Shown: positions 1 to 7,056 of the stretch, in pieces
Numbering within the stretch: the first letter of the stretch is position 1
Layout: each line of letters opens with the position of its first letter
Source of the DNA: Lachnospiraceae bacterium
GTDB lineage: Bacteria; Bacillota; Clostridia; Lachnospirales; Lachnospiraceae
Length of the DNA stretch: 36,296 nt
Direction: 5' to 3'
Assembly: GCA_017411305.1 (NCBI GenBank)
Contig: JAFQQI010000001.1
Span: 1-36,296 of the forward strand
Notes under the pieces: generated by a model
Databases searched by the model: none
The model's input: only the letters and a program-made list of their open reading frames with translations
What the model was told of the DNA's origin: nothing
Program-made: the position numbers and the translations under genes

Positions 1-337
1 ATATCAGGATATGGACGAAGACGCGTATGATATGGTGGTGGCGTATACCGGCGCAGAAGAATTGGTTTCAGTTAAGAAGAATCATGAAAGTGGAGGAAAA
101 GTTAATATGTGTTTGGCAATAAAAGAAATGTTAGCAGATGAGCGGCAGGAAGGATTAGAACAGGGCCGCAGTACACTTCTTGTAGAAAAGGTGTGTAAGA
201 AACTTGAGAAGAATAAATCAAGGGAACAGATTGCGGAAGAACTGGAGGAAGATATAAGCATCATCCATCGAATCTGTGATGTGGCAGAGGAAGTAATCCC
301 TAGATATGATGTGGAGAAAATTTGTGAAAGGATATAA
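1..337 (+). CDS. C-terminal part of an Rpn-family nuclease/transposase-like protein (5' end outside window)
   Basis: The reading frame is open from the first bases of the window, so the ATG at 11 is probably internal and the gene starts upstream. The visible part has the usual tail of Rpn (PD-(D/E)XK nuclease family transposase) proteins: an AYTGAEEL-like segment, then MCLAIKEMLADERQEG, a Gln/Gly/Arg linker, and a C-terminal helical region with IAEELEED and a VEKI ending. The catalytic domain would lie outside the window. In this family, known from E. coli RpnA, the catalytic domain is a DNA endonuclease linked to RecA-independent recombination. A second related C-terminal fragment lies 300 bp downstream, so this is a cluster of family members in different states of decay. 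The family call rests on the tail pattern only. Confidence 0.6.
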   Translation, partial: YQDMDEDAYDMVVAYTGAEELVSVKKNHESGGKVNMCLAIKEMLADERQEGLEQGRSTLLVEKVCKKLEKNKSREQIAEELEEDISIIHRICDVAEEVIPRYDVEKICERI

Positions 338-408
338 GTTACCCAATAAAATAAAAAATATATTAAATTCAAAAAGCTATTTACGGTATAAAGGAAAAAG
401 AACGCACC

Positions 409-621
409 ATGTTGATTAGTGAAAGAATATATAATCTTTTAAAAGAGAAAAATATTTCTCAGATTGATTTGCTTTTGGGAGCAGAAAGCAGGAATCAGAA
501 AAAGAATAGAAACTTATATACAAGAGGTAAAAAAATAGAGTTTTGTCATATTGACAAAGCTTTATTTTTGCCACGGCATATTGCATATACGATATCGCAA
601 ATACGGTGCGCGCGAGCGTAA
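409..621 (+). pseudogene. Truncated XRE-type helix-turn-helix regulator
   Basis: The first 22 or so codons (MLISERIYNLLKEKNISQID) look like the start of a Cro/C1-type (XRE) helix-turn-helix domain, including the typical ERIYNLLKEKNIS start. After LLLGAESRN the sequence stops resembling the family and becomes low-complexity, Lys/Arg-rich and then unrelated. The recognition helix is therefore missing. A small frameshifted or deleted remnant between two Rpn-type fragments is the simplest reading. No clear Shine-Dalgarno sequence precedes the ATG beyond an AAGGAAAAAG stretch. It could instead be an unrelated short ORF. Confidence 0.4.
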
Positions 622-633
622 TGGAACTGCCAG

Positions 634-966
634 TTGTTTCGGAATATGGAAGAAGAGTATGAGATAGAAGCAGAAAAAGAAGTGAAGGAGGGAATCAAAG
701 CAATGTGTAATTTAAGTGAAGCAATAGAAGAGAGAGGTATCAGAAAAGGTCTAAAGCGTGGTCAAAGGCAAGGTTTAAAGCAAGGCTCAGAGCAAAAGTT
801 GATAGAACTGGTCTGCCGAAAAATTGCAAAGGGAAAAGGAATGTTGCTGATTGCAGAAGAGCTGGAAGAGGACGAAAACAACATTAAAAAGATTTATGAT
901 GTAGCGTTGAGTCTCGCACCTGACTTTAACGTGGAAAAAGTATATCATATTTTACATGCAAAATAG
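634..966 (+). pseudogene. C-terminal remnant of a second Rpn-family protein
   Basis: This frame encodes only the C-terminal third of an Rpn-type protein: MCNLSEAIEERGIRKGL followed by Arg/Gly/Gln repeats, then a helical region with IAEELEEDENNIKKIYDVA and a VEKVYHIL end. It parallels the preceding fragment (VCKKL versus VCRKI; IAEELEED in both; DVA; VEK), so the two are paralogues. The frame could start at TTG 634 or ATG 646, but neither has a convincing ribosome binding site. A full family member is about 300 residues with an N-terminal nuclease domain that is absent here, so the gene is most likely a 5'-deleted pseudogene. Confidence 0.5.
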
Positions 967-1069
967 CAGTGTTTAGTGTAGTTACCGGGAGCCTAACGGC
1001 TCCCGTTTCTTTTCAAAGTATATAGAATTCCGTCTTGTTTTAAAGAAGTCCCTTTCACAATTAATTCTC

Positions 1070-1127
1070 CCATACTACCATATACGGTAATAATTGGGCG
1101 GGCGAAACGGGTACAATGGTAGTACCA
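1070..1127. promoter_or_regulatory. Candidate operator palindromes upstream of the first XRE gene
   Basis: Two short dyads lie ahead of the 1146 gene. TACCATATACGGTA (1076-1089) is an imperfect palindrome. TGGTA-G-TACCA (1117-1127) is a perfect 5-1-5 palindrome. The segment CCCATACTACCAT at 1069-1081 is also roughly the reverse complement of the 1116-1135 stretch. Small XRE regulators commonly bind such dyads near their own promoters, so autoregulation is a reasonable inference. No clean -35/-10 pair was identified here. Confidence 0.35.
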
Positions 1128-1145
1128 AATATGGGAGGACGAATG

Positions 1146-1385
1146 ATGAAAGCACAGGATATGTTAGTAGAAAGAATTAACAATTTATGTAAAGAAAAGG
1201 GACTGAGTTATTATACATTATCCTATCGTTCCGCAGTACCGCTTACGACCTTGATGCACATTATTGATAAAACCACGATAAATCCCGGAATTATTACGAT
1301 ATGTAAGATTTGTGACGGACTGGATATTACGGTGAAAGACTTTTTCGACGCACCTGAATTTGACGGACTCGAGCAGGAAGACTAA
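1146..1385 (+). CDS. Small XRE-family transcriptional regulator
   Basis: A protein of about 79 residues that is almost entirely one Cro/C1-type helix-turn-helix domain. It reads MKAQDMLVERINNLCKEKGL, a short turn, a recognition-helix segment around SAVPLTTLMHIIDK, and the family's closing pattern ITICKICDGLDITVKDFFD. It should bind DNA as a dimer; its targets are unknown. The start is set at 1146 because GGGAGG at 1133-1138 is 7 nt upstream. ATG 1143 is the alternative, and the far-upstream ATG 1116 has no ribosome binding site. Palindromic sites lie on both sides of the gene (1076-1127 and 1394-1423), suggesting control of itself and of the downstream regulator-glf unit. The XRE fold call is firm; the role is inferred. 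Confidence 0.75.
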   Translation: MKAQDMLVERINNLCKEKGLSYYTLSYRSAVPLTTLMHIIDKTTINPGIITICKICDGLDITVKDFFDAPEFDGLEQED

Positions 1386-1393
1386 GGGGATTG

Positions 1394-1423
1394 GTACTTT
1401 AGTACGATGTTAGCGAAATTTCG
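1394..1423. promoter_or_regulatory. Two dyads upstream of the second XRE promoter
   Basis: GTACT-TT-AGTAC (1394-1405) is a perfect 5-2-5 palindrome, and CGAAATTTCG (1414-1423) is a perfect 10-bp palindrome. Both sit just upstream of the -35 region of the promoter at 1434-1462. They are plausible operators for one of the adjacent XRE regulators. No T-run follows, so a terminator is unlikely. Confidence 0.35.
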
Positions 1424-1433
1424 ATTTTTTCAA

Positions 1434-1462
1434 GTGACGATTTGGTCTTAATATGATATAAT
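1434..1462 (+). promoter_or_regulatory. Sigma-A promoter with extended -10 for the XRE2-glf unit
   Basis: The -10 box is TATAAT at 1457-1462, preceded by TG at 1454-1455 (extended -10). A -35-like GTGACG lies at 1434-1439, leaving 17 bp of spacer. The start codon of the next gene is 30 bp downstream of the -10 box. Confidence 0.65.
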
Positions 1463-1491
1463 TTTTTCAATATTAAGTGGGAGGTTGAGTG

Positions 1492-1824
1492 ATGACCAAA
1501 GCGGAAATTTTAAAACAGGAAATTTTGAAACAATATAAGAGTGTCAGACAGTTTGCAATTGAGATGAATATTCCTTACAGTACTCTTGTGACTGCACTTG
1601 ACAGAGGAATTGAAGGCATGGCATACGGAACCGTTATCCGTATGTGCGATAAGCTGAGCCTGAATCCCGTTGATTTTTCTTCTCTTGAGAAGGGTGAATC
1701 TCTTGGTGAGAAGATTTTAGAGAACAGAGTAATGCAGTATTACATTCAGCTGAACAAAAAGGGTCGTAAGAGAATCCTTGAGATGATGGAAGACTATGTT
1801 CAACTTGAGAAATATAGAGAATAG
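1492..1824 (+). CDS. XRE-like helix-turn-helix regulator with C-terminal extension
   Basis: A protein of about 110 residues. The N-terminal two thirds is a Cro/C1-type HTH: EILKQYKSVRQFAIEMNIPY, then STLVTALDRGIEG, then VIRMCDKLSLNPVDF. A helical tail follows with the pattern YYIQLNKKGRKRILEMMEDY, similar to that seen after the HTH in many Lachnospiraceae regulators. ATG 1492 is preferred because GGGAGG at 1479-1484 is 7 nt away; GTG 1489 is the alternative. It has its own extended -10 promoter and is followed after only 8 nt by glf, so the two are probably co-transcribed. Its ligand and targets are unknown. Confidence 0.75.
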   Translation: MTKAEILKQEILKQYKSVRQFAIEMNIPYSTLVTALDRGIEGMAYGTVIRMCDKLSLNPVDFSSLEKGESLGEKILENRVMQYYIQLNKKGRKRILEMMEDYVQLEKYRE

Positions 1825-1832
1825 AGGTGCTT

Positions 1833-2972
1833 ATGCCTAAGCATTATGACTATTTAGTTGTGGGAGCCGGACTATATGGTTCGGTTTTTTCACATAAAAT
1901 GAATAAAAATGGCAAGAAATGTCTGGTGATTGACCGGAGAAATCATATAGCCGGAAATATTTATACGCAGGAAGTCAGAGGAATTCAGGTGCACGAATAC
2001 GGAGCACATATTTTTCATACCTCGGACAAGAAAATCTGGGAGTATGTGAATCAGTTTGCTGAGTTTAACCATTACATAAATTCCCCCATGGCTGTGTACA
2101 AGGATGAAATATATAATCTTCCTTTTAATATGAATACATTCAGCAGGCTTTGGGGAGTGAAAACACCGGATGAAGCAAAGGCGGTCATTCAGAAGCAGAT
2201 TGATGAACTGCATATCACAGAACCTGCTAACTTAGAGGAACAGGCACTTTCCCTGGCAGGAAAGGATGTATATGAAAAGCTGGTAAAGGGCTACACCGAG
2301 AAGCAGTGGGGGAGAGATTGCAAGGATTTGCCGGCGTTTATTATTAAACGTCTTCCGTTCCGTTTCACCTACGACAACAACTATTTTAATGACAGATATC
2401 AGGGAATTCCGATCGGTGGCTATACTGCCATGGCAGAGAAAATGCTGGAAGGTGTGGAAGTACTTCTTGATACGGACTACCGCCAATTTGCAGAGCAGCA
2501 AAAGGCAGCACAGGCAGCGGGGGATGAATATATTTCCTATGACAAGGTGTTGTATACCGGTATGATTGACGAGTATTTTGATTTCTGCCTTGGAAATCTG
2601 GAGTACCGTTCTCTTTGCTTTGAAAAAGAGGATATGCCGACATGTGAGAACTATCAGGGTAATGCCGTGGTAAATTACACGCATCGTGACGTTCCCTATA
2701 CTAGAATTATCGAACACAAGCATTTTGAATTCGGTAAAGGTGAGGGAACTGTAATCACAAAAGAGTATCCGGCAGAATGGAAGCCGGGACAGGAGCCTTA
2801 TTATCCTATTAATAATGAAAAGAATAATACATTATTTGCGCAGTACAAAGAACTGGCGGCGAAAGAAGGGAATATTCTGTTCGGCGGTCGTCTGGGTAAT
2901 TATCAGTATTATGATATGGATAAGGTGATTGCAGCTGCACTTACGGCAGTGGAAAAGGAGCTTGCAGGCTAA
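1833..2972 (+). CDS. glf: UDP-galactopyranose mutase
   Basis: A flavoenzyme of 379 residues, the normal length for the family. It interconverts UDP-galactopyranose and UDP-galactofuranose in the cytoplasm, supplying Galf for cell-surface polysaccharides. The N-terminal Rossmann FAD motif GAGLYG is at residues 11-16. It is followed by the family's RRNHIAGN motif and the EYGAHIFHT segment. GYTEKQWGRDCKDLP and the C-terminal FGGRLGNYQYYDMDKVI stretch (FAD binding and substrate end) are also typical. The start is ATG 1833, with AGAGG overlapping just upstream; GTG 1827 lies inside that ribosome binding site. It sits 8 nt behind the XRE-like gene and ends in a strong bidirectional terminator. No other polysaccharide genes are adjacent in the window. 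Confidence 0.95.
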   Translation: MPKHYDYLVVGAGLYGSVFSHKMNKNGKKCLVIDRRNHIAGNIYTQEVRGIQVHEYGAHIFHTSDKKIWEYVNQFAEFNHYINSPMAVYKDEIYNLPFNMNTFSRLWGVKTPDEAKAVIQKQIDELHITEPANLEEQALSLAGKDVYEKLVKGYTEKQWGRDCKDLPAFIIKRLPFRFTYDNNYFNDRYQGIPIGGYTAMAEKMLEGVEVLLDTDYRQFAEQQKAAQAAGDEYISYDKVLYTGMIDEYFDFCLGNLEYRSLCFEKEDMPTCENYQGNAVVNYTHRDVPYTRIIEHKHFEFGKGEGTVITKEYPAEWKPGQEPYYPINNEKNNTLFAQYKELAAKEGNILFGGRLGNYQYYDMDKVIAAALTAVEKELAG

Positions 2973-2982
2973 GAAATTTTAA

Positions 2983-3026
2983 AAGCCGTAAGGAATAAGA
3001 ATTATCTTAATCCTTACGGCTTATTT
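2983..3026. terminator. Bidirectional terminator between glf and the convergent cap-protein gene
   Basis: A perfect 12-bp stem, AAGCCGTAAGGA (2983-2994) with TCCTTACGGCTT (3011-3022), is separated by a 16-nt loop. T-rich sequence follows on the plus strand, and on the minus strand after the complementary A-rich run. It serves both convergent genes. Confidence 0.9.
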
Positions 3027-3028
3027 AT

Positions 3029-4336
3029 TTAACAATAGCTGTTGAACATCATGCCGCTGTATGCACTGGGGGCATACGGTGCAATGAAGTTATGGCCGGG
3101 ATTCTTGTAAGCCACAACTGTTTTGTCAACATACTGCATCGGGTTTAAGGAAATCTGATTTGTTTTGTGGAGGATAGAATCGGCAAAATCCCTGATAACA
3201 GAGAGAGAATCCTTTCCTTCGTCGGCAAGTGCCGTTTGTCGTAAAGCTTCCTTATCTAATGCAAGCTGTCCGTCCTCTCCGAATGAAACACCCATTCGTT
3301 CAAAATCAGCGCGGTAGGCCTGGGAAATGTGATTCATTTCTCCAACCAGACGGCGGCTTCTGGGATGGGAATCCAAATAACCGGCAGCGGTATTGATAAA
3401 GGAGTTATATCCCATAATCAGGGAATTTACATTTTCAGTTAAGGAATCCATATCGGTTTTAAGACCGATTTCTGCCACTTCGCCTTTATAGCTGCTTGCC
3501 CGGTTTAGCTGCACCTCGAACAGCTTATCCACGGTAAAGTGGTTGGAGGAGGCACTGCGCAGTTCGCCGTTTAACAAAAACTCTGCATTGGAGGCGTTAT
3601 TGGTAACGGTATCAATTCCCAAATAGGCCACACTACCTTTTTGTTTACTTGTGTTGCTGTCGGACACATGGAAAAGGTTGCTTTGGTCATTTTTCAATCC
3701 GGAAGCGGTGGAAGCAAGGCGCAGAGCACTGTTTCCGTTGCCGTCCTCTAAAACATTTGCCTTCAGACCGATGTCTGCATTGGTAATCAGACGGGCAAGT
3801 CGTTCCTGGATTTCTTTATTGGTTTCACCTTCATGAATATTATATTGGAATTCATAGCTTAAGTCGTTGATGGTGATATCAAAGGAATAACCGTCGGCAG
3901 GTAACTCGGCTTCAATACCGGAAGGTAAAAAGTGACCGGTATTCATCTGCTCGGAAGCTAAGGTAAGAATCTCCATTTTAAAGGAAGGAACCTCTTCCCC
4001 TTCACCGGCTTCTCCGATATAGGAAGCACTGACCAATTCACTGTTACTGGAGTAGGCTGCCTTCTTATTTAATAAGTCATCGGAATCAAGACCACCGAGG
4101 GATGCAATGGTATTGCGAAGCTCTCTGGCATTTTCTTTCAGGCCGATAGCATAGCTTTGGGTTTCCTTACTGTTATCCAGCAGATACAGAGGGGATTCTT
4201 TATTCAGTTTTATCATGGAATTATAAATATTGCGCAGTTCGCTCTTCTTATGCGTGTCATAGCGTGTAGTACCCTTAGGCGCATAAGTAGTCAGATAATG
4301 ATTATAGACGCTGTTAAGCGCAGCATGATATGCCAT
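3029..4336 (-). CDS. FliD-like flagellar filament-cap family protein
   Basis: A 435-residue protein with features of the flagellar hook-associated protein 2 (FliD) family. It has a helical N-terminus with Asn/Tyr-rich heptads, a beta-rich middle with SFKMEILTLASEQMNTGHFL and a region like YEFQYNIHEGETNKEIQERLA, and a C-terminal helical region with SLTENVNSLIMGYNSFIN and MGVSFGEDGQLALDKEAL. The last pattern is characteristic of FliD C-termini. FliD caps the filament and guides flagellin folding outside the cell. No signal peptide is seen, as expected for flagellar type III export. AAGGAGGGG precedes the ATG on the minus strand. No other flagellar gene is in the window, so its partner flagellin is unknown; a specialised cap-like surface protein is possible. 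Confidence 0.7.
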   Translation of the reverse strand: MAYHAALNSVYNHYLTTYAPKGTTRYDTHKKSELRNIYNSMIKLNKESPLYLLDNSKETQSYAIGLKENARELRNTIASLGGLDSDDLLNKKAAYSSNSELVSASYIGEAGEGEEVPSFKMEILTLASEQMNTGHFLPSGIEAELPADGYSFDITINDLSYEFQYNIHEGETNKEIQERLARLITNADIGLKANVLEDGNGNSALRLASTASGLKNDQSNLFHVSDSNTSKQKGSVAYLGIDTVTNNASNAEFLLNGELRSASSNHFTVDKLFEVQLNRASSYKGEVAEIGLKTDMDSLTENVNSLIMGYNSFINTAAGYLDSHPRSRRLVGEMNHISQAYRADFERMGVSFGEDGQLALDKEALRQTALADEGKDSLSVIRDFADSILHKTNQISLNPMQYVDKTVVAYKNPGHNFIAPYAPSAYSGMMFNSYC

Positions 4337-4423
4337 AAAAACCGCCCCTCCTTTCTTCCGTGAAATGTATAACAGCCAAAACCGTTTGGCAATTAGGGCA
4401 TAAAAACCTACTTTTATGACTTT

Positions 4424-4452
4424 ATTCTATCATGATAATAAATCAAAAACAA
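4424..4452 (-). promoter_or_regulatory. Sigma-A promoter for the FliD-like gene
   Basis: Read on the minus strand, TTGTTT (complement of 4447-4452) and TAGAAT (complement of 4424-4429) are separated by 17 bp, with TG one base before the -10 box. This implies a 5' UTR of about 80 nt. Its presence suggests vegetative rather than purely sigma-D (flagellar) control. Confidence 0.55.
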
Positions 4453-4515
4453 GATATAATAAGGAAAAAACAGCAAAAATACAAGAAAAATACAGAAGAA
4501 AATGTAATTTTCCGG

Positions 4516-4544
4516 TTGACGCAAAAGAACGGATATGTTATATT
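4516..4544 (+). promoter_or_regulatory. Promoter for rpmG-secE-nusG
   Basis: TTGACG (4516-4521) and TATATT (4539-4544) are separated by 17 bp, with an extended -10 TG at 4536-4537. The rpmG start codon is 72 nt downstream of the -10 box. Confidence 0.75.
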
Positions 4545-4615
4545 AGTCAAGCGAAGATAAGATTTAGGTCTTTTTTTTATGCTCAAAATCCGGTAAAAGA
4601 TTGGAGGAATTTAAG

Positions 4616-4765
4616 ATGCGTACAAGAATTACATTAGCATGTACTGAATGTAAACAGCGTAACTACAATACCACTAAAGATAAGAAGACACATCCCGACA
4701 GGATGGAAACCAAGAAGTATTGTAGATTCTGCAAGACTCACACATTACACAAAGAAACCAAGTAA
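4616..4765 (+). CDS. rpmG: 50S ribosomal protein bL33, zinc-binding form
   Basis: A 49-residue ORF beginning [17 protein letters not shown], with TTGGAGG just upstream. It is the standard length for bL33. Two Cys pairs (CTEC near residues 9-12 and CRFC near 36-39) mark the zinc-containing paralogue. Many Firmicutes also carry a Cys-free version expressed under zinc limitation. The position directly before secE and nusG is the conserved Gram-positive arrangement. bL33 sits near the ribosomal E site of the large subunit. Confidence 0.97.
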   Translation: MRTRITLACTECKQRNYNTTKDKKTHPDRMETKKYCRFCKTHTLHKETK

Positions 4766-4794
4766 TTGTTTTTGGCGTTTGAAAGGAGTTAGAA

Positions 4795-5013
4795 ATGTCA
4801 GATTCCGCGAAGAAAGAAAAGGCTCCGGCAGCAAAGAAGCCCGGCTTTTTTAAAGGATTAAAGTCAGAATACAAGAAAATTTCATGGCCTGATAAAGAAT
4901 CACTCTTTAAACAGTCAGTAGCAGTTGTTTGTGTTTCCTTTGTTGTTGGTGTTATCATTGCCGTACTGGATTTCTTCTTGAAGTACGGTGTGGATTTCCT
5001 GACAAGTCTGTAG
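4795..5013 (+). CDS. secE: Preprotein translocase subunit SecE
   Basis: A 72-residue single-span membrane protein, the short Gram-positive form. It has an N-terminal charged, Lys/Ala-rich stretch and the conserved amphipathic segment [17 protein letters not shown] ahead of one transmembrane helix (about residues 42-62, [20 protein letters not shown]). SecE clamps SecY in the SecYEG channel. GAAAGGAG lies 6-7 nt before the ATG. It lies between rpmG and nusG with 15 nt to nusG, indicating co-transcription. Confidence 0.97.
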   Translation: MSDSAKKEKAPAAKKPGFFKGLKSEYKKISWPDKESLFKQSVAVVCVSFVVGVIIAVLDFFLKYGVDFLTSL

Positions 5014-5028
5014 AGTGAGGGTGAAAAT

Positions 5029-5544
5029 ATGGCAGAAGCAAATTGGTATGTAGTGCATACCTATTCAGGATATGAAAATAAGGTGAAAGCCAATATTGAA
5101 AAAACCATCGAGAACAGACACCTGGAGGAAGAAATTCTGGAAGTTCGCGTGCCTATGCAGGACGTTGTGGAACTGAAGAACGGTGCGAGAAAGACAGTCC
5201 AGAAAAAGATGTTCCCGGGCTATGTGCTGATTAACATGGTAATGAATGATGACACATGGTACGTGGTGCGTAATACCAGAGGCGTAACGGGATTTGTCGG
5301 TCCCGGAAGCAAGCCGGTTCCGCTTACGGAAGCAGAGATGAAGCCCCTTGGTATTAAGACAGAAAATGTATCTGTTGATTTTGCAGAAGGAGATACCATT
5401 GCAGTAGTTGCCGGCGTATGGAAAGATACGGTGGGCGTAGTACAGCGTATGGACTTCGGTAAGCAGACAGCCACCATTAATGTGGAATTGTTCGGCAGAG
5501 AGACTCCTGTAGAAATCAGTTTTGCAGAAGTCAGAAAAATGTAA
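5029..5544 (+). CDS. nusG: Transcription termination/antitermination factor NusG
   Basis: A 171-residue protein of normal length. The N-terminal NGN domain begins WYVVHTYSGYENKVKANIE and contains the MFPGYVLINMVM and VRNTRGVTGFVG patterns. A C-terminal KOW domain starts at FAEGDTIAVVAG (about residues 120-171). NusG binds RNA polymerase and modulates pausing, Rho-dependent termination and coupling to the ribosome. GTGAGGGTG upstream serves as a modest ribosome binding site. It is followed by a 209-nt structured leader before rplK, which suggests that rplK-rplA output is set separately from nusG. Confidence 0.97.
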   Translation: MAEANWYVVHTYSGYENKVKANIEKTIENRHLEEEILEVRVPMQDVVELKNGARKTVQKKMFPGYVLINMVMNDDTWYVVRNTRGVTGFVGPGSKPVPLTEAEMKPLGIKTENVSVDFAEGDTIAVVAGVWKDTVGVVQRMDFGKQTATINVELFGRETPVEISFAEVRKM

Positions 5545-5562
5545 CAAATTTGGTATTTATAT

Positions 5563-5718
5563 AGGAAGGTAACTTCCTTGTAAATATAGAGGAACTAAAA
5601 ATGTCTGTGAGTCATTCACAGACCGTGGGAGCAGAGAGCCGGCTGCGGAAAGGAAATAGCGGTAAGCAGTTGTTTCCCGGAAGCTGCGTAAGCAGGTCGG
5701 AAGGATGCGCCATACCAC
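5563..5718 (+). promoter_or_regulatory. Structured leader of rplK with an L1-stalk-like site
   Basis: The 5545-5753 leader holds a GGAAG/CTTCC hairpin (5564-5577) and a perfect 7-bp hairpin TCTGTGA/TCACAGA (5604-5610, 5616-5622). It then has GTGGGAG (5625-5631) and ATACCAC (5712-5718), whose GTGG and CCAC can pair. In 23S rRNA the L1-binding stalk (helix 76) uses the same GTGGGAG...ATACCAC pairing. Autogenous repression of the L11-L1 operon by L1 through rRNA mimicry is known in E. coli. I infer the same here; an Rfam search was not possible. Confidence 0.6.
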
Positions 5719-5753
5719 AATGCATTTATTGCATTATTATAGGAGGTGCCACA

Positions 5754-6179
5754 ATGGCAAAGAAAGTAGAAGGATATATTAAGTTACAAATCCCTGCTGG
5801 TAAAGCTACACCAGCTCCCCCTGTTGGTCCTGCACTTGGACAGCATGGTGTAAACATTGTTGAATTTACAAAACAGTTCAACGCAAGAACAGCTGATAAG
5901 GGCGATGTTATCATCCCTGTAGTTATCACTGTATATGCTGACAGAAGCTTCAGTTTTATTACTAAGACTCCCCCTGCAGCAGTACTTCTTAAGAAAGCAT
6001 GTAACCTCAAGTCCGGTTCCGCAACACCGAACAAGACAAAGGTTGCAACAATTTCCAAAGCTAAGCTTCAGGAAATCGCTGAAATGAAGATGCCTGACTT
6101 AAATGCTGCAAGCCTTGAAGCTGCAATGAGCATGATTGCAGGTACAGCAAGAAGTATGGGTATCAAAGTAGAGGACTAA
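5754..6179 (+). CDS. rplK: 50S ribosomal protein uL11
   Basis: A 141-residue protein, the exact usual length, starting [20 protein letters not shown]. The [22 protein letters not shown] motif is the L11 signature. The C-terminal rRNA-binding domain ends [18 protein letters not shown]11 binds the GTPase-associated centre of 23S rRNA with L10-L12. The start is ATG 5754 with AGGAGGTG upstream; the same frame extends to 5601 but that extension is leader RNA, not protein. It is co-transcribed with rplA, and elements like the L1 stalk flank it on both sides. Confidence 0.97.
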   Translation: MAKKVEGYIKLQIPAGKATPAPPVGPALGQHGVNIVEFTKQFNARTADKGDVIIPVVITVYADRSFSFITKTPPAAVLLKKACNLKSGSATPNKTKVATISKAKLQEIAEMKMPDLNAASLEAAMSMIAGTARSMGIKVED

Positions 6180-6196
6180 TAACAATATTGTAGAGA

Positions 6197-6228
6197 GTGG
6201 GAGACAACACGGTTGTCGTTTGAACCAT
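6197..6228 (+). promoter_or_regulatory. L1-stalk-like element between rplK and rplA
   Basis: GTGGGAG (6197-6203) overlaps a perfect 6-bp hairpin GACAAC-ACG-GTTGTC (6203-6217). ACCAT at 6224-6228 then closes a GTGG/CCAT outer stem (one G-U pair). The element directly abuts the AGGAGG of rplA. It is a compact version of the longer site before rplK and is a candidate translational operator for L1. This function is inferred from resemblance to 23S helix 76-77. Confidence 0.6.
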
Positions 6229-6242
6229 AGGAGGATTTAATA

Positions 6243-6932
6243 ATGAAACATGGAAAGAAATATAATGAGGCTGCTAAGCAGGTAGACCGCAGCGTTGCAT
6301 ATGAACCCGCTGAAGCAATTGCACTTGCAAAGAAGACAGCAGTAGCAAAGTTTGATGAAACAATCGAAGTTCACATCAGAACAGGCTGTGACGGACGTCA
6401 TGCTGAACAGCAGATCCGTGGCGCTGTAGTACTTCCTAACGGAACAGGTAAGACTGTTAAGGTTTTAGTATTTGCTAAGGGTGACAAGGTAAACGAAGCA
6501 GAAGCTGCTGGCGCAGATTTCGTTGGTGGTGAAGAACTCATCCCCAGAATTCAGAACGATGGATGGCTTGACTTTGACGTAGTTGTTGCTACACCTGACA
6601 TGATGGGTGTTGTTGGTCGTCTCGGTAAGGTACTTGGTCCTAAGGGATTAATGCCCAACCCCAAGGCAGGAACAGTTACTATGGATGTAACTAAGGCAAT
6701 CAACGATATCAAAGCCGGTAAGATTGAATACAGACTTGATAAGTCTAATATCATTCACTGTCCTATCGGAAAGGCTTCCTTCGAGGAAGAAAAGCTTCAG
6801 GAGAACTTTACAGCTCTCATGGATGCAATTGTGAAAGCAAAACCTTCAGCATTAAAGGGTCAGTATTTAAGAAGTATCACAGTTACTTCCACAATGGGCC
6901 CCGGCGTTAAGGTAAGCGTAGCTAAATTCTAA
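6243..6932 (+). CDS. rplA: 50S ribosomal protein uL1
   Basis: A 229-residue protein of normal length, starting [17 protein letters not shown]. It contains the DDVVVATP-like [19 protein letters not shown] stretch and the family signature around [16 protein letters not shown]1 forms the mobile stalk at the E site and is a known translational repressor of its own mRNA in other bacteria. AGGAGG precedes the start by 8 nt, and the candidate L1 site overlaps this ribosome binding region. A strong terminator follows the stop, closing the nusG-rplK-rplA unit. Confidence 0.98.
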   Translation: MKHGKKYNEAAKQVDRSVAYEPAEAIALAKKTAVAKFDETIEVHIRTGCDGRHAEQQIRGAVVLPNGTGKTVKVLVFAKGDKVNEAEAAGADFVGGEELIPRIQNDGWLDFDVVVATPDMMGVVGRLGKVLGPKGLMPNPKAGTVTMDVTKAINDIKAGKIEYRLDKSNIIHCPIGKASFEEEKLQENFTALMDAIVKAKPSALKGQYLRSITVTSTMGPGVKVSVAKF

Positions 6933-6954
6933 TTATTTTAAACCGGAATCATAT

Positions 6955-6989
6955 AAGACCGTTTTCACTAAAGTGAAGGCGGTCTTTTT
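6955..6989 (+). terminator. Rho-independent terminator after rplA
   Basis: AAGACCG...TTCACT pairs with AGTGAA...CGGTCTT (6955-6985) around a short loop, followed by TTTTT. It separates the L11-L1 unit from the CapA-like gene. Confidence 0.85.
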
Positions 6990-7056
6990 GTATGATGAGT
7001 GTCTTCATTCGGTTATTTTATGGTACAAAACCGCAAAATGTGGTATGCTGTTAGGT

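Noticed and set aside
5601-5753. N-terminal extension of L11 in the same frame
   Set aside because: It runs through the structured leader, has no family resemblance, and ATG 5754 has a strong ribosome binding site giving the standard 141 residues.
6973-7044. GTG start at 6973 for the CapA-like gene
   Set aside because: It lies inside the rplA terminator stem and adds residues unlike a membrane-anchor start.
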